A program made the position numbers and the translations under genes. Below, piece after piece: positions 1 to 7,207 of a DNA stretch of 64,000 nt. Every line of letters begins with the position of its first letter. Position 1 is the stretch's first letter. Below the pieces are notes generated by a model. It saw nothing but the letters and a program-made list of their open reading frames with translations, was not told the origin of the DNA and searched no databases. Source of the DNA: Calditrichaceae bacterium (GTDB lineage Bacteria; Calditrichota; Calditrichia; RBG-13-44-9; J075); the NCBI GenBank assembly GCA_013360445.1, contig JABWBP010000070.1, positions 1 to 64,000 of the forward strand. Direction: 5' to 3'.

Positions 1-47
1 GTGTTTTCACAATATCTGAAAAACGATAGTGTGAAAACACCTTTTTT
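1..47 (+). terminator. Possible intrinsic terminator at window edge
   Basis: Bases 1-10 (GTGTTTTCAC) are perfectly complementary to 31-40 (GTGAAAACAC), and a run of T follows at 42-48. This is the form of a Rho-independent terminator, with an unusually long 20-nt loop. The gene it would end lies outside the window. Confidence 0.45.
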
Positions 48-60
48 TAAATCTAATGGT

Positions 61-97
61 CTTTGCGGTGATTTTTTACTTAGGTTAACGGGAATGC
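61..97. repeat. Solo end of inverted-repeat element family C
   Basis: These 37 bases match, in reverse complement and with one mismatch, the left arm of the complete element at 6756-6912 (GCATTCGCGTTAACCTAAG end plus the CACCGCAAAG arm). The flank after it, GGATGGCC, resembles the GGATAGCC duplicated around the complete copy. No partner arm is present, so this is a remnant or one-ended copy. Confidence 0.6.
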
Positions 98-282
98 GGA
101 TGGCCGGGAAACTTTTAAAACAGTTTCTTAGCCGCCCCGCAAATACCGCGTTGACAAATCCGCAGCCCGCCGGCCCAATTTCCCCGCAAAAAAATCGTTG
201 TATTTTTTGGAGATTTTCTATTAATTCCCTCAAATATGGATTCAAATGAACTATCGTTATTAACCCAGGAGGAGCCATTGCC

Positions 283-1374
283 ATGAAACCGCCTTTTCAG
301 ATTATGGGAACCGACCACGTGCTGTTCATCGTGGGCAATGCCCGGCAGGCGGCGCACTATTACCAGACCGTGTTCGGGTTCGAGCCGATTGCTTACAGCG
401 GCCTGGAGACCGGCGACCGGGAAAAAGCCGCCTACGTCTTGAAGCAGAATAAGATACGATTCGTCTTCGTCTCGCCCTATAAAGCCAATTCTCCCTTAAA
501 CGTGCACCTGATGCTGCACGGCGACGGGGTGCGCGATGTGGCCTTTTGGGTGGACGACGCCCGCGCCGCCTGGGAGTACACCACCTCGCGCGGCGCTATC
601 TCTCACCTCCCTCCCACGACCTACGAAGATAAACACGGCAAAGTCACCCTGGCCAGCATTCATACCTACGGGGACACCCTGCACACCTTCGTAGAGCGCA
701 GTCGCTACGAAGGGGCGTTTTTGCCGGGATATGTTCCCTATCAATCGAAAACCAAAACCTGCCCGGTGAATTTGAATTTCGTTGACCACTTCGTGGGCAA
801 CCAGCCGGAGGGGGAAATGGTGAAAATCGCCGAGTGGTACGAAAATGTGTTAGGATTCCACCGCTTCTGGACCGTGGATGATAAGGACATCTCCACCGAA
901 TACAGCGCCCTGCGCTCCATCGTGGTCACCAACGACAACGAGCGCATCAAAATGCCCATCAACCGCCCGGCCGCGGGGTTGAAAAAATCGCAAATCCAGG
1001 AATACGTGGAATATTACAACGGCCCCGGGGTGCAGCACATCGCCATGGATACTAAAGACATTGTCAGCACCGTGGGAATGTTGCGGGAGAACGGGGTGGA
1101 GTTCTTAGAAACGCCCGAGACCTATTACGAGGTGGTCGCCGACCGGGTGGGCAAGATCGACGAGAACCTGGCGATTCTCCGGGAATACGGCATCCTGATC
1201 GACCGCGACGAGCACGGCTACCTGCTGCAAATTTTCACCAAACCGGTGCAGGATCGCCCCACCCTGTTCTATGAAATCATCCAGCGCAAAGGGTGCAGCG
1301 GCTTCGGCAAGGGCAATTTCAAGGCGCTGTTCGAATCCATCGAGCGCGAGCAGGCGCGGCGGGGAAACCTGTGA
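283..1374 (+). CDS. hpd: 4-hydroxyphenylpyruvate dioxygenase
   Basis: Converts 4-hydroxyphenylpyruvate to homogentisate in tyrosine degradation; cytosolic, Fe(II)-dependent. The 363-aa product has the family length, with two vicinal-oxygen-chelate halves. The expected iron ligands are visible: His169 (F-V-D-H), His252 (V-Q-H-I-A-M-D) and Glu331 (F-Y-E-I-I-Q-R), followed by the conserved G-C-S-G-F-G-K-G-N-F tail. The ATG is preceded by AGGAGGAG (267-274) at good spacing. The next pathway enzyme, homogentisate dioxygenase, starts at 2021 on the same strand, so the two probably once formed one operon; a four-helix-bundle gene now lies between them. Confidence 0.96.
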   Translation: MKPPFQIMGTDHVLFIVGNARQAAHYYQTVFGFEPIAYSGLETGDREKAAYVLKQNKIRFVFVSPYKANSPLNVHLMLHGDGVRDVAFWVDDARAAWEYTTSRGAISHLPPTTYEDKHGKVTLASIHTYGDTLHTFVERSRYEGAFLPGYVPYQSKTKTCPVNLNFVDHFVGNQPEGEMVKIAEWYENVLGFHRFWTVDDKDISTEYSALRSIVVTNDNERIKMPINRPAAGLKKSQIQEYVEYYNGPGVQHIAMDTKDIVSTVGMLRENGVEFLETPETYYEVVADRVGKIDENLAILREYGILIDRDEHGYLLQIFTKPVQDRPTLFYEIIQRKGCSGFGKGNFKALFESIEREQARRGNL

Positions 1375-1389
1375 AAGCGGGGGAAGGGA

Positions 1390-1401
1390 GGGGGGGGGGG
1401 G
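1390..1401. repeat. Poly-G tract of 12 bases
   Basis: A homopolymer of 12 G lies 16 bases after the hpd stop codon, outside any coding region. It is prone to slippage or sequencing error; no function is evident. Confidence 0.7.
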
Positions 1402-1410
1402 AGGAAGAAG

Positions 1411-1466
1411 GGATTAAGGGATTAATGGATTGATGGATTGATGGATTAATGGTTGATTGGATTGAT
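1411..1466. repeat. Left array of GGATTGAT-type 8-mers
   Basis: Seven or so degenerate direct copies of GGATTGAT / GGATTAAT. The reverse-complement unit (ATCCATCA) is arrayed at 1942-1982, on the other side of the four-helix-bundle gene, so the pair forms an inverted repeat around that gene. Confidence 0.75.
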
Positions 1467-1520
1467 AAGAGAGCAAAGACCCTTCACCATCGACGCCATA
1501 ATCTAAAGGAGGTATTTGCA

Positions 1521-1931
1521 ATGGAATATACCCAACTGCGCAATCGAAACCGGGGGTATATGAAATTAGAGGTTTGGCAGACAAGCATCGAGCTTCATAA
1601 GTTAGTTTGGAAACTCGTTTATCAAGAGATCAAGTTAGATTATAAACTTCGCTCTCAAATCGCCGACGCCGCCCAATCTGTTTCCGGAAATATTGCCGAA
1701 GGATACAGTCGAAGATCCATTCGCGAGTACCTCCAACATCTGTACATTGCCCTGGGCTCCCTTTCCGAATTGCTGACAAGGATCATTGGGCTTAAAGTAA
1801 TCGAACAAATTACCGAATCACAATTTTCGCAAATTGATTTGCTCCACTATGAGGTTGAAAACAAGCTCTTGAACCTGGTCAGGAGCCTTGAAAGTAAAAA
1901 GGACCAAGGAGAGTGGAATGAGCGAGTCTAA
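1521..1931 (+). CDS. Four-helix-bundle protein (S23 / rRNA intervening-sequence protein family)
   Basis: A 136-aa protein of the four-helix-bundle family, found in 23S rRNA intervening sequences and related to the Avd accessory proteins of diversity-generating retroelements; its molecular role is not settled. Family signatures include an early L-E-V-W-Q motif, the central Q-I-A-D-A-A-Q-S-V-S-G-N-I-A-E-G-Y stretch, and E-Y-L-Q-H-L-Y-I-A-L-G-S-L-S-E-L. The start at 1521 is set by a strong AAAGGAGG (1505-1512); an upstream in-frame start at 1449 has no such site. It sits between hpd and hmgA and is bounded by inverted 8-mer arrays, which suggests arrival as a small insertion. Confidence 0.88.
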   Translation: MEYTQLRNRNRGYMKLEVWQTSIELHKLVWKLVYQEIKLDYKLRSQIADAAQSVSGNIAEGYSRRSIREYLQHLYIALGSLSELLTRIIGLKVIEQITESQFSQIDLLHYEVENKLLNLVRSLESKKDQGEWNERV

Positions 1932-1941
1932 TCCCGATTCC

Positions 1942-1982
1942 ACAAATCCATCAATCCAATAATCCATCAATCCCTTGATCCA
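1942..1982. repeat. Right array of ATCCATCA-type 8-mers
   Basis: About four to five degenerate copies of ATCCATCA / ATCCAATA, the reverse complement of the array at 1411-1466. Together they bracket the gene at 1521-1931. Confidence 0.75.
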
Positions 1983-2020
1983 CTGTCTGATTAGAAATAA
2001 ACAAACTAAGGAGACTTGCC

Positions 2021-3178
2021 ATGCCATTCTATATTCAACGGGGAAAACTCCCCTCGAAGCGCCATATCCAGTTTCGTTCGCCGAAGGGCGAGCTGTACCA
2101 TGAGGAGCATATCAGCCGGGAGGGCTTTTCCGACGTCTATTCCAACGTGTATCACATCCACCCGCCCACCCGGGTGGCGGAAGTGGGTAAATTCACTCCC
2201 CTGAAATTGAAGGCCGCGGAAGACCGCACCCACCGCCACCGCCACCTGGAGACTTTCAAATTCCCCGCGGAGGGAAACTGGCTGAGCGGGCGCAAGGCCA
2301 TCGCCTTCAATAACGAGGTGGCGATGTTCACCGCCCGCCCTGCCGAGCAGGCGGATTTCTTCTACCGCAACGGGATGTGCGACGAGGTGATCTTCGTACA
2401 CTACGGCAAAGGAACCCTCTACAGCTATTTCGGGAAGCTGGATTTCGGCCCCGGCGATTACATCGTCATCCCCCGGGGCATTCTCTACAAATTCGAAATG
2501 GCCGGAGAAGATCACCGCTTTTTCATCGTGGAATCCGCCGGGCCGGTGGAAACTCCCAACCGCTACCGCAACCACTACGGCCAATTGCTGGAGCACGCGC
2601 CCTTCTGCGAGCGGGATTTCCGGGCGCCGGAATTCATGGAGCCGGTGGATCAACGCGGCAAATTCCGCTTCCTGCTGCGCACCAGCGAGGGCATCCAGGA
2701 ATACTACCTGGCGCAGCATCCCTTCGACGTGGCGGGCTGGGACGGCTACTACTATCCCTGGATCTTCAATATCCGCGATTTCATGCCCATTACCGGAAAA
2801 ATCCACCAGCCGCCCCCGGTTCACCAGACCTTCCAGGCCCCCGGCTACGTGATCTGTTCCTTCTGCCCGCGCCTGTTCGATTACCACGAGCTGGCCATTC
2901 CCGCGCCGTACAATCATAGCAACGTGGACAGCGACGAGGTGCTCTATTACGTGGAAGGGGATTTTATGAGCCGCACCGGGGTCAGCGAGGGTTCCATCAC
3001 CATTCACCCCTATGGATTGGCGCACGGGCCGCAGCCGGGCCGCTACGAAGGCTCCATCGGCAAAAAGGAAACCCTGGAATACGCCGTGATGTTAGATACT
3101 TTCCGCCCGCTCATTCCGGCGCAGGATTCCCTGTTGGTGGACGATCCCAAATATCCCCTGAGCTGGATGGAAGACTAA
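2021..3178 (+). CDS. hmgA: Homogentisate 1,2-dioxygenase
   Basis: Opens the ring of homogentisate to maleylacetoacetate, the step after HPPD. The 385-aa protein is the short bacterial form, a double cupin. Likely iron ligands in the C-terminal cupin are His299 (P-Y-N-H-S-N), Glu306 (S-D-E-V-L-Y-Y) and His335 (Y-G-L-A-H-G-P). The N-terminal Y-I-Q-R-G-K-L-P and Y-H-I-H-P-P-T segments are also typical. An AAGGAGA site lies just upstream of the ATG. Fumarylacetoacetase and maleylacetoacetate isomerase are not in the window. Confidence 0.94.
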   Translation: MPFYIQRGKLPSKRHIQFRSPKGELYHEEHISREGFSDVYSNVYHIHPPTRVAEVGKFTPLKLKAAEDRTHRHRHLETFKFPAEGNWLSGRKAIAFNNEVAMFTARPAEQADFFYRNGMCDEVIFVHYGKGTLYSYFGKLDFGPGDYIVIPRGILYKFEMAGEDHRFFIVESAGPVETPNRYRNHYGQLLEHAPFCERDFRAPEFMEPVDQRGKFRFLLRTSEGIQEYYLAQHPFDVAGWDGYYYPWIFNIRDFMPITGKIHQPPPVHQTFQAPGYVICSFCPRLFDYHELAIPAPYNHSNVDSDEVLYYVEGDFMSRTGVSEGSITIHPYGLAHGPQPGRYEGSIGKKETLEYAVMLDTFRPLIPAQDSLLVDDPKYPLSWMED

Positions 3179-3467
3179 GTAAATGTTTGAAAATTCGCCT
3201 GTTTGCTCAGGCAGGCCACAAAGCCACGAAGTCTCAAAGATTCACAAAGAAGCATTGAATTTCCTGGTGAAAATTTAGCAGCCTGTATCCTGGCGGCAGG
3301 CTTTTTGATCTTTCACAAACACTCTTGGTGAAACTTTGTGACTTTGTGACTTCGTGGCAAAAATTTGGACTTTTAAAACGGCTTCTTAGCGCTTTCGTGG
3401 CAGATTTTTGATTTTTCAAAACGCCCTAAAAAATACAGGCACGTTACCCAAACCAGGGAAGGAAGGC
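3179..3467. repeat. Intergenic region with CACAAAG inverted arms
   Basis: The region holds a left arm near 3216-3250 (GCCACAAAGCCACGAAG, then CACAAAG) and a right arm near 3325-3361 (CTTTGTGACTTTGTGACTTCGTGGC), which are imperfect reverse complements. The layout matches the mobile elements found elsewhere in the window, but I could not define exact ends or a target duplication. No gene was seen. Confidence 0.6.
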
Positions 3468-4430
3468 ATGTCCAAACTACTTTTTTTCTGCCTGTTGCTG
3501 ATCGGTTGGCTGATCATCCCCGGCGGCGCAGCTTTTAGCCAGACGGCTGCCCGGCCGGGGGACTGGCCGGCAGGCTGGCAGGCGCTGCCGCTGCACAGCT
3601 TTCCGGCGGAAATCGCCCCCCCGGAAGCGCGTTTTACCAAAGCCTCGGCCATCGATATCGATCCCGAAGGCAGAATCTACATTGTGGACCGCGACCGCCA
3701 CCGGCTGCTGAAATTTGCCCCCGACGGCAGCCTGCTAAGGCAAATCGGCGGCTTCGGGCGCGGCAACGAGCAGTTCGACGACCCCCGCGACGTGAACGCC
3801 CGCACCACCCTGAACGTGTTCGTGGCGGATTACAACAACAACCGCGTGGTTCGCTATGATCGCAGCCTGAATTTCCTCGGCGCATTGAACGCCGGCTGGC
3901 CGGAACCCTATGATTTCGAGCGGGTGCGCAGTATTGCCATGTCCTCCCAGTACGACCTCTTCTTGCTGGAAGACGGAACCAAAAAGATCGTCAAGTTTAC
4001 CCGCTTTGCCGAGCCGGTGGCCGCGTTCGGGGGCATTTATGAGACCTACGGCCAATTGTTAGACCCGCAGCAGATCACCCTGGACGACAACAGCAAACGG
4101 TTGTTCGTGAGCGACCCTGCGCAGCAAACCGTGTTAGTGTTCGATTACTTAGGCAATTTCATTACCGCCATTTCCCACCCGGCCCTGCAACAGCCCGGGG
4201 GATTGTTTTGGGGAGAGGACCGGCAGCTCTACGTCGCGGATCTGCAAAGCGGGGCGGTGCTGGTTTTTTCGGAAAATTTGAAATTCAGCGGGCGCATTTC
4301 CCTTCCGGAAAGCGCGGCGCCGCTGGTGGGCGTGGCGGTAAAACATGACCGGGAAAGCGGAACCACCCTCCTCTACACCCTGGAGCCGGCCCTCTGCCGG
4401 GTGTTTTCCCTGGAAAAAATAAAGCCTTGA
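3468..4430 (+). CDS. Exported NHL-repeat beta-propeller protein
   Basis: A 320-aa protein with an N-terminal signal peptide (residues 1-24, hydrophobic core L-L-F-F-C-L-L-L-I-G-W) and NHL/6-bladed propeller repeats from about residue 50 onward, for example A-I-D-I-D-P-E-G-R-I-Y-I-V-D and N-V-F-V-A-D-Y-N-N-N-R-V. Such proteins usually bind ligands or partners in the periplasm; no catalytic motif is visible. The start at 3468 was chosen over 3408 because the signal peptide begins there and GGGAAGG lies just upstream. It has no T9SS tail. The specific role is unknown. Confidence 0.8.
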   Translation: MSKLLFFCLLLIGWLIIPGGAAFSQTAARPGDWPAGWQALPLHSFPAEIAPPEARFTKASAIDIDPEGRIYIVDRDRHRLLKFAPDGSLLRQIGGFGRGNEQFDDPRDVNARTTLNVFVADYNNNRVVRYDRSLNFLGALNAGWPEPYDFERVRSIAMSSQYDLFLLEDGTKKIVKFTRFAEPVAAFGGIYETYGQLLDPQQITLDDNSKRLFVSDPAQQTVLVFDYLGNFITAISHPALQQPGGLFWGEDRQLYVADLQSGAVLVFSENLKFSGRISLPESAAPLVGVAVKHDRESGTTLLYTLEPALCRVFSLEKIKP

Positions 4431-4491
4431 CGGATTGTCTTATCACGCAGCCTTTGACAATTTTCAGGGAATATGTGGTTTTAGCGCCTCG

Positions 4492-4621
4492 CCTGACCTC
4501 ACCTAACCCCTCCCGGCGCTTCGCGCCACCCTCCCCTTCCCTCTCCTCGCGAGGAGAGGGAAGGGGAGGGTTAAGGCTTCGTCGTGAGCTCAGCCGAACG
4601 GTGGGGAAGGGTGAGGTTAAA
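4492..4621. repeat. Palindromic repeat family F, copy 1
   Basis: The core is a perfect palindrome around CTCCTCGCGAGGAG, extended by CCCTCCCCTTCCCT and its complement, with ends resembling CCTCACCTAACCCC and GGGTGAGGTTAA. A related copy lies at 5796-5900 with the GCGCTTCGCGCC side inverted, so the two copies bracket the phosphoesterase/lipoprotein pair. Confidence 0.8.
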
Positions 4622-4645
4622 CACCAGCAATCCATCTTACCCTCT

Positions 4646-5146
4646 TTACTCCCCTTCCTGCACCTCGAAGCGGGTTACTTCCCCGCTTCCGGTATCATAG
4701 ATCACGAATGTGGAGCTTCCGCTCAGCTCTCCCATGATCTCGCCGGGGTTGATCTTCAGGGTTTTTCCCTCGTATCCCGCCTCGTATTGGTGATTGTGCC
4801 CGTAGCAAACCACGTCGAAAACATCGGAGGCGGCGAGCATTCGCCCGATGGTATCGAAGTGGGTGACCGCAAAGCGCTTCCCGCCCAGCAGCAGCTCCGC
4901 TACCTCCCCGTGCAGGTGAACGTGCTCGAATTCGTCCGCGGCGCGGGTGAGGCGGAAGAGATCCCCATCGTTGTTGCCGAACACGATGTGGATGGCGCCG
5001 GAAAATCCGCTCCCTAAGTCGCGCATGATGAAGGGCGAGCAAAGATCCCCGCAGCAAATCAGCGCCTCCGCCTCCTGAACCCGGGAAAGCGCCCTTTGCA
5101 GCTTCCGGCGGTGGTCGTGAATATCGGAAATGACGGCGATTTTCAT
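4646..5146 (-). CDS. YfcE/MJ0936-type metallophosphoesterase
   Basis: A 166-aa calcineurin-like phosphodiesterase, cytosolic, usually Mn/Ni-dependent. Metal-binding motifs appear in order: D-I-H near the N-terminus (V-I-S-D-I-H-D-H), G-D (C-C-G-D-L), G-N-N-D (V-F-G-N-N-D-G-D), a T-H-F segment, and the final G-H-N-H (V-C-Y-G-H-N-H-Q). A GTG two codons upstream is possible, but AAGGAG is placed correctly only for the ATG at 5146. The natural substrate of this family is usually unknown. A lipoprotein gene lies immediately upstream on the same strand. Confidence 0.9.
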   Translation of the reverse strand: MKIAVISDIHDHRRKLQRALSRVQEAEALICCGDLCSPFIMRDLGSGFSGAIHIVFGNNDGDLFRLTRAADEFEHVHLHGEVAELLLGGKRFAVTHFDTIGRMLAASDVFDVVCYGHNHQYEAGYEGKTLKINPGEIMGELSGSSTFVIYDTGSGEVTRFEVQEGE

Positions 5147-5191
5147 GGTCACGCTCCTTGAAATGTTGATTCGCTTGCTTTCGCCTGATCG

Positions 5192-5710
5192 TCAATCGCG
5201 GTAAAAATCGATCCAGCGCAGGGAGAACCGGGAAATTTTATCTTCCCGGAAAAAGCGCGGCAGTTGCACTTCAAAATAACCTTCCGTTAGCGGAATTCGG
5301 GAGTCGCCGCTCACGATGCGGATTTCCATCCAGTAGCGGCTTCCCGGTTTTAGGATTTCCCATTCCAGGGAATCGCCCCGGGCGACGCCGCGGCTCTGGC
5401 GAATCTCCCGCTCCCCGCTGCTGGAAACCGAAGCGAGCAGGGTTTGATCGCGGTAAGAAACCCGCAGCTCTTCCAACCCCTTCAAGTGCAGGCGCAGCAG
5501 CATTTTCTCCGGAAAACTCCCGGCGGTCAGGCGCACTTCCGCCCCGCCGATGCCGGTTTCGCTGAAAATATCCAGCGCCGCTTCCGCGCCGGTTACGGCC
5601 ACCGTTAAGCGGTCCGAAGATTTCGGGGTGACAATGTTGAATGCCGGAGGCCGGTTGCGGGAAGAGCTGCAGGCGCCCAGGCCGACCAGTGCCAGGAAAA
5701 CCAGCAGCAT
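5192..5710 (-). CDS. Small lipoprotein of unknown function
   Basis: About 172 aa with a short hydrophobic leader and a lipobox (V-G-L-G-A-C, Cys14), so it is probably a membrane-anchored lipoprotein. The body is beta-rich and has no recognised domain. The open frame extends upstream to 5968, but that part runs through the palindromic repeat at 5796-5900 and translates to a low-complexity R/G/P/S stretch, so the start near 5710 is preferred even though no clear ribosome site precedes it. Probably co-transcribed with the phosphoesterase 45 bp downstream. Confidence 0.65.
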   Translation of the reverse strand: MLLVFLALVGLGACSSSRNRPPAFNIVTPKSSDRLTVAVTGAEAALDIFSETGIGGAEVRLTAGSFPEKMLLRLHLKGLEELRVSYRDQTLLASVSSSGEREIRQSRGVARGDSLEWEILKPGSRYWMEIRIVSGDSRIPLTEGYFEVQLPRFFREDKISRFSLRWIDFYRD

Positions 5711-5795
5711 TCGACAATAAACGGGTATGGAGGTAAAAGGTGTACTATCACGTGACCTTTGAAAATTTTCGGTACTGGGCGTCCCCCTTGCCGCC

Positions 5796-5900
5796 TTTAA
5801 CCTCACCCATCCCCACCCCAACCCTCCCCTTCCCTCTCCTCGCGAGGAGAGGGAAGGGGAGGGTGGCGCGAAGCGCCGGGAGGGGTTGGGTGAGGTTAAA
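5796..5900. repeat. Palindromic repeat family F, copy 2
   Basis: The ends are TTTAACCTCACCCA and its exact reverse complement TGGGTGAGGTTAAA, enclosing the CTCCTCGCGAGGAG palindrome and CCCTCCCCTTCCCT arms shared with copy 1. No clear target duplication is seen. Confidence 0.85.
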
Positions 5901-5982
5901 GAAGCGCTGAAACCGCGCATTCCCCGAAAATTCTCAAAGGATAGGTGATAGTACAAGGTAAAAAGCATAGGTTCGATCCGCT

Positions 5983-6531
5983 TTACAGTTCAGCGAACGC
6001 CGCTTCAAACGCCGCCACGGTCGGCGGGTCGTACAGGCAAATGCGCACCTCTTTCACAGAAGCGCCCGGGTGGGTTTGCAAATACTCCGCCGCCGCGGCG
6101 AGGATGATCTCCGCGCAGCGCTCCTTCGGGAAGCCGAAGATGCCGGAGCTGATCGCCGGCAGGGAGACGGATTTGAAATTCTCCTCCGCGGCCAGTTCCA
6201 GGCTGCTGAGCACCGCGCTCTTCAATTTTCGATCCTCGTCGCCCTCTCCCCACTGCGGCCCCACCGCGTGGATCACGTATTTCGCGGGCAGCTTTCCCGC
6301 CCCGGTCAGCGCCGCCTTGCCTACCGGCACGTAACCGATTTTGTCGCTCTCATCCTGGATGATCTGCCCGCCCTTGCGCACGATGGCCCCGGCCACTCCC
6401 CCGCCGTGCAGCAGGCGAGAATTAGCGGCGTTGACGATGGCGTCCACTGCTTCGATGGTAATATCTCCCTGCACTAATTTGAGGGTTTTCCCGCCGGGGA
6501 ATTCTTTGGCGGCGATTTCCTGATTGGCCAT
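5983..6531 (-). CDS. Macrodomain protein (YmdB-like O-acetyl-ADP-ribose deacetylase)
   Basis: A 182-aa single macrodomain that binds ADP-ribose and probably removes acetyl or ADP-ribosyl groups. Typical motifs: [15 protein letters not shown], the G-G-G-V-A loop, Y-V-I-H-A-V-G-P, and the phosphate loop [11 protein letters not shown]. The first ATG (6546) overlaps the GGAGGA ribosome site that properly serves the second ATG at 6531, so the shorter start is used. Confidence 0.93.
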   Translation of the reverse strand: MANQEIAAKEFPGGKTLKLVQGDITIEAVDAIVNAANSRLLHGGGVAGAIVRKGGQIIQDESDKIGYVPVGKAALTGAGKLPAKYVIHAVGPQWGEGDEDRKLKSAVLSSLELAAEENFKSVSLPAISSGIFGFPKERCAEIILAAAAEYLQTHPGASVKEVRICLYDPPTVAAFEAAFAEL

Positions 6532-6689
6532 GCGGCGTTCCTCCATATCTTTTGCGGTTGAAATTTGCGCAAAATTATCCCCAAAATAAAGGGTTGTTTG
6601 TTTTCAGAAAAGTTCATATTTTCTTCGCGCTCAATAAAAGATCGGATCAAATTTTGGTAGTGCTAAAAAGGTAATGCCGGAGATTAATT

Positions 6690-6755
6690 AGGAGATTCCG
6701 GCATAAAGCCGGAATGACATAAACAACAGTAGTTTAGCTGTCATCCCGGATAGCC
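6690..6755. repeat. REP-like hairpins upstream of mobile element C
   Basis: ATTCCGGC-ATAAA-GCCGGAAT at about 6694-6714 is a short perfect hairpin. Joining the flanks of the element at 6756-6912 gives CATCCCGG-ATAG-CCGGGATG, a second palindrome that the element appears to have interrupted. Confidence 0.65.
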
Positions 6756-6912
6756 GCATTCGCGTTAACCTAAGTAAAAAATCACCGCAAAGACGCAAAG
6801 ACGCAGAAGTTTTAGAGAGTTTTCGCCTGAAATTCTTCCTGATCTTCACAAAAATCAGCACTGTTTTCTTTGCGTCTTTGCGGTTAAAAATCCCTAAGGT
6901 TAACGGGAATGC
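6756..6912. mobile_element. Non-autonomous element family C with 8-bp target duplication
   Basis: 157 bp. The left end GCATTCGCGTTAACCTAAG pairs imperfectly with the right end CTAAGGTTAACGGGAATGC. Subterminal arms CACCGCAAAGACGCAAAGA and its complement lie inside. The element is flanked by exact direct repeats GGATAGCC at 6748-6755 and 6913-6920. There is no coding capacity, so it would need a transposase in trans. Confidence 0.8.
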
Positions 6913-7207
6913 GGATAGCCGGGATGCAGGAATCTTATGCCAGCATTAACGATATAGGACTACCACTCTTGTCCGGCAGTACGAAGAAGAAATTTTCAAA
7001 GCGAGCCAGGAATTCACCATCTGATAAAGCAATAATTTCTCTTTTTCGCCCCTCCCGGGTTTGCTCGGTTTGCACTCCCACCCGGGATTCTCCAAGAGGA
7101 ATACAACTCCATGCGGTTTATCGTTCTGGAAGCGCAGAACGATGAGTGAGAATTTTATTCCCTTAAACCCCATCATCTATCCACATCAAACCAGGAGAAA
7201 ACCGCCC

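Noticed and set aside
1-249. 82-aa open frame at the window start
   Set aside because: It runs through a terminator-like hairpin and a repeat end, has no ribosome site, and shows no recognisable protein features.
2006-3025. 339-aa minus-strand frame opposite hmgA
   Set aside because: Shadow of a G+C-rich gene; the plus strand encodes an obvious homogentisate dioxygenase.
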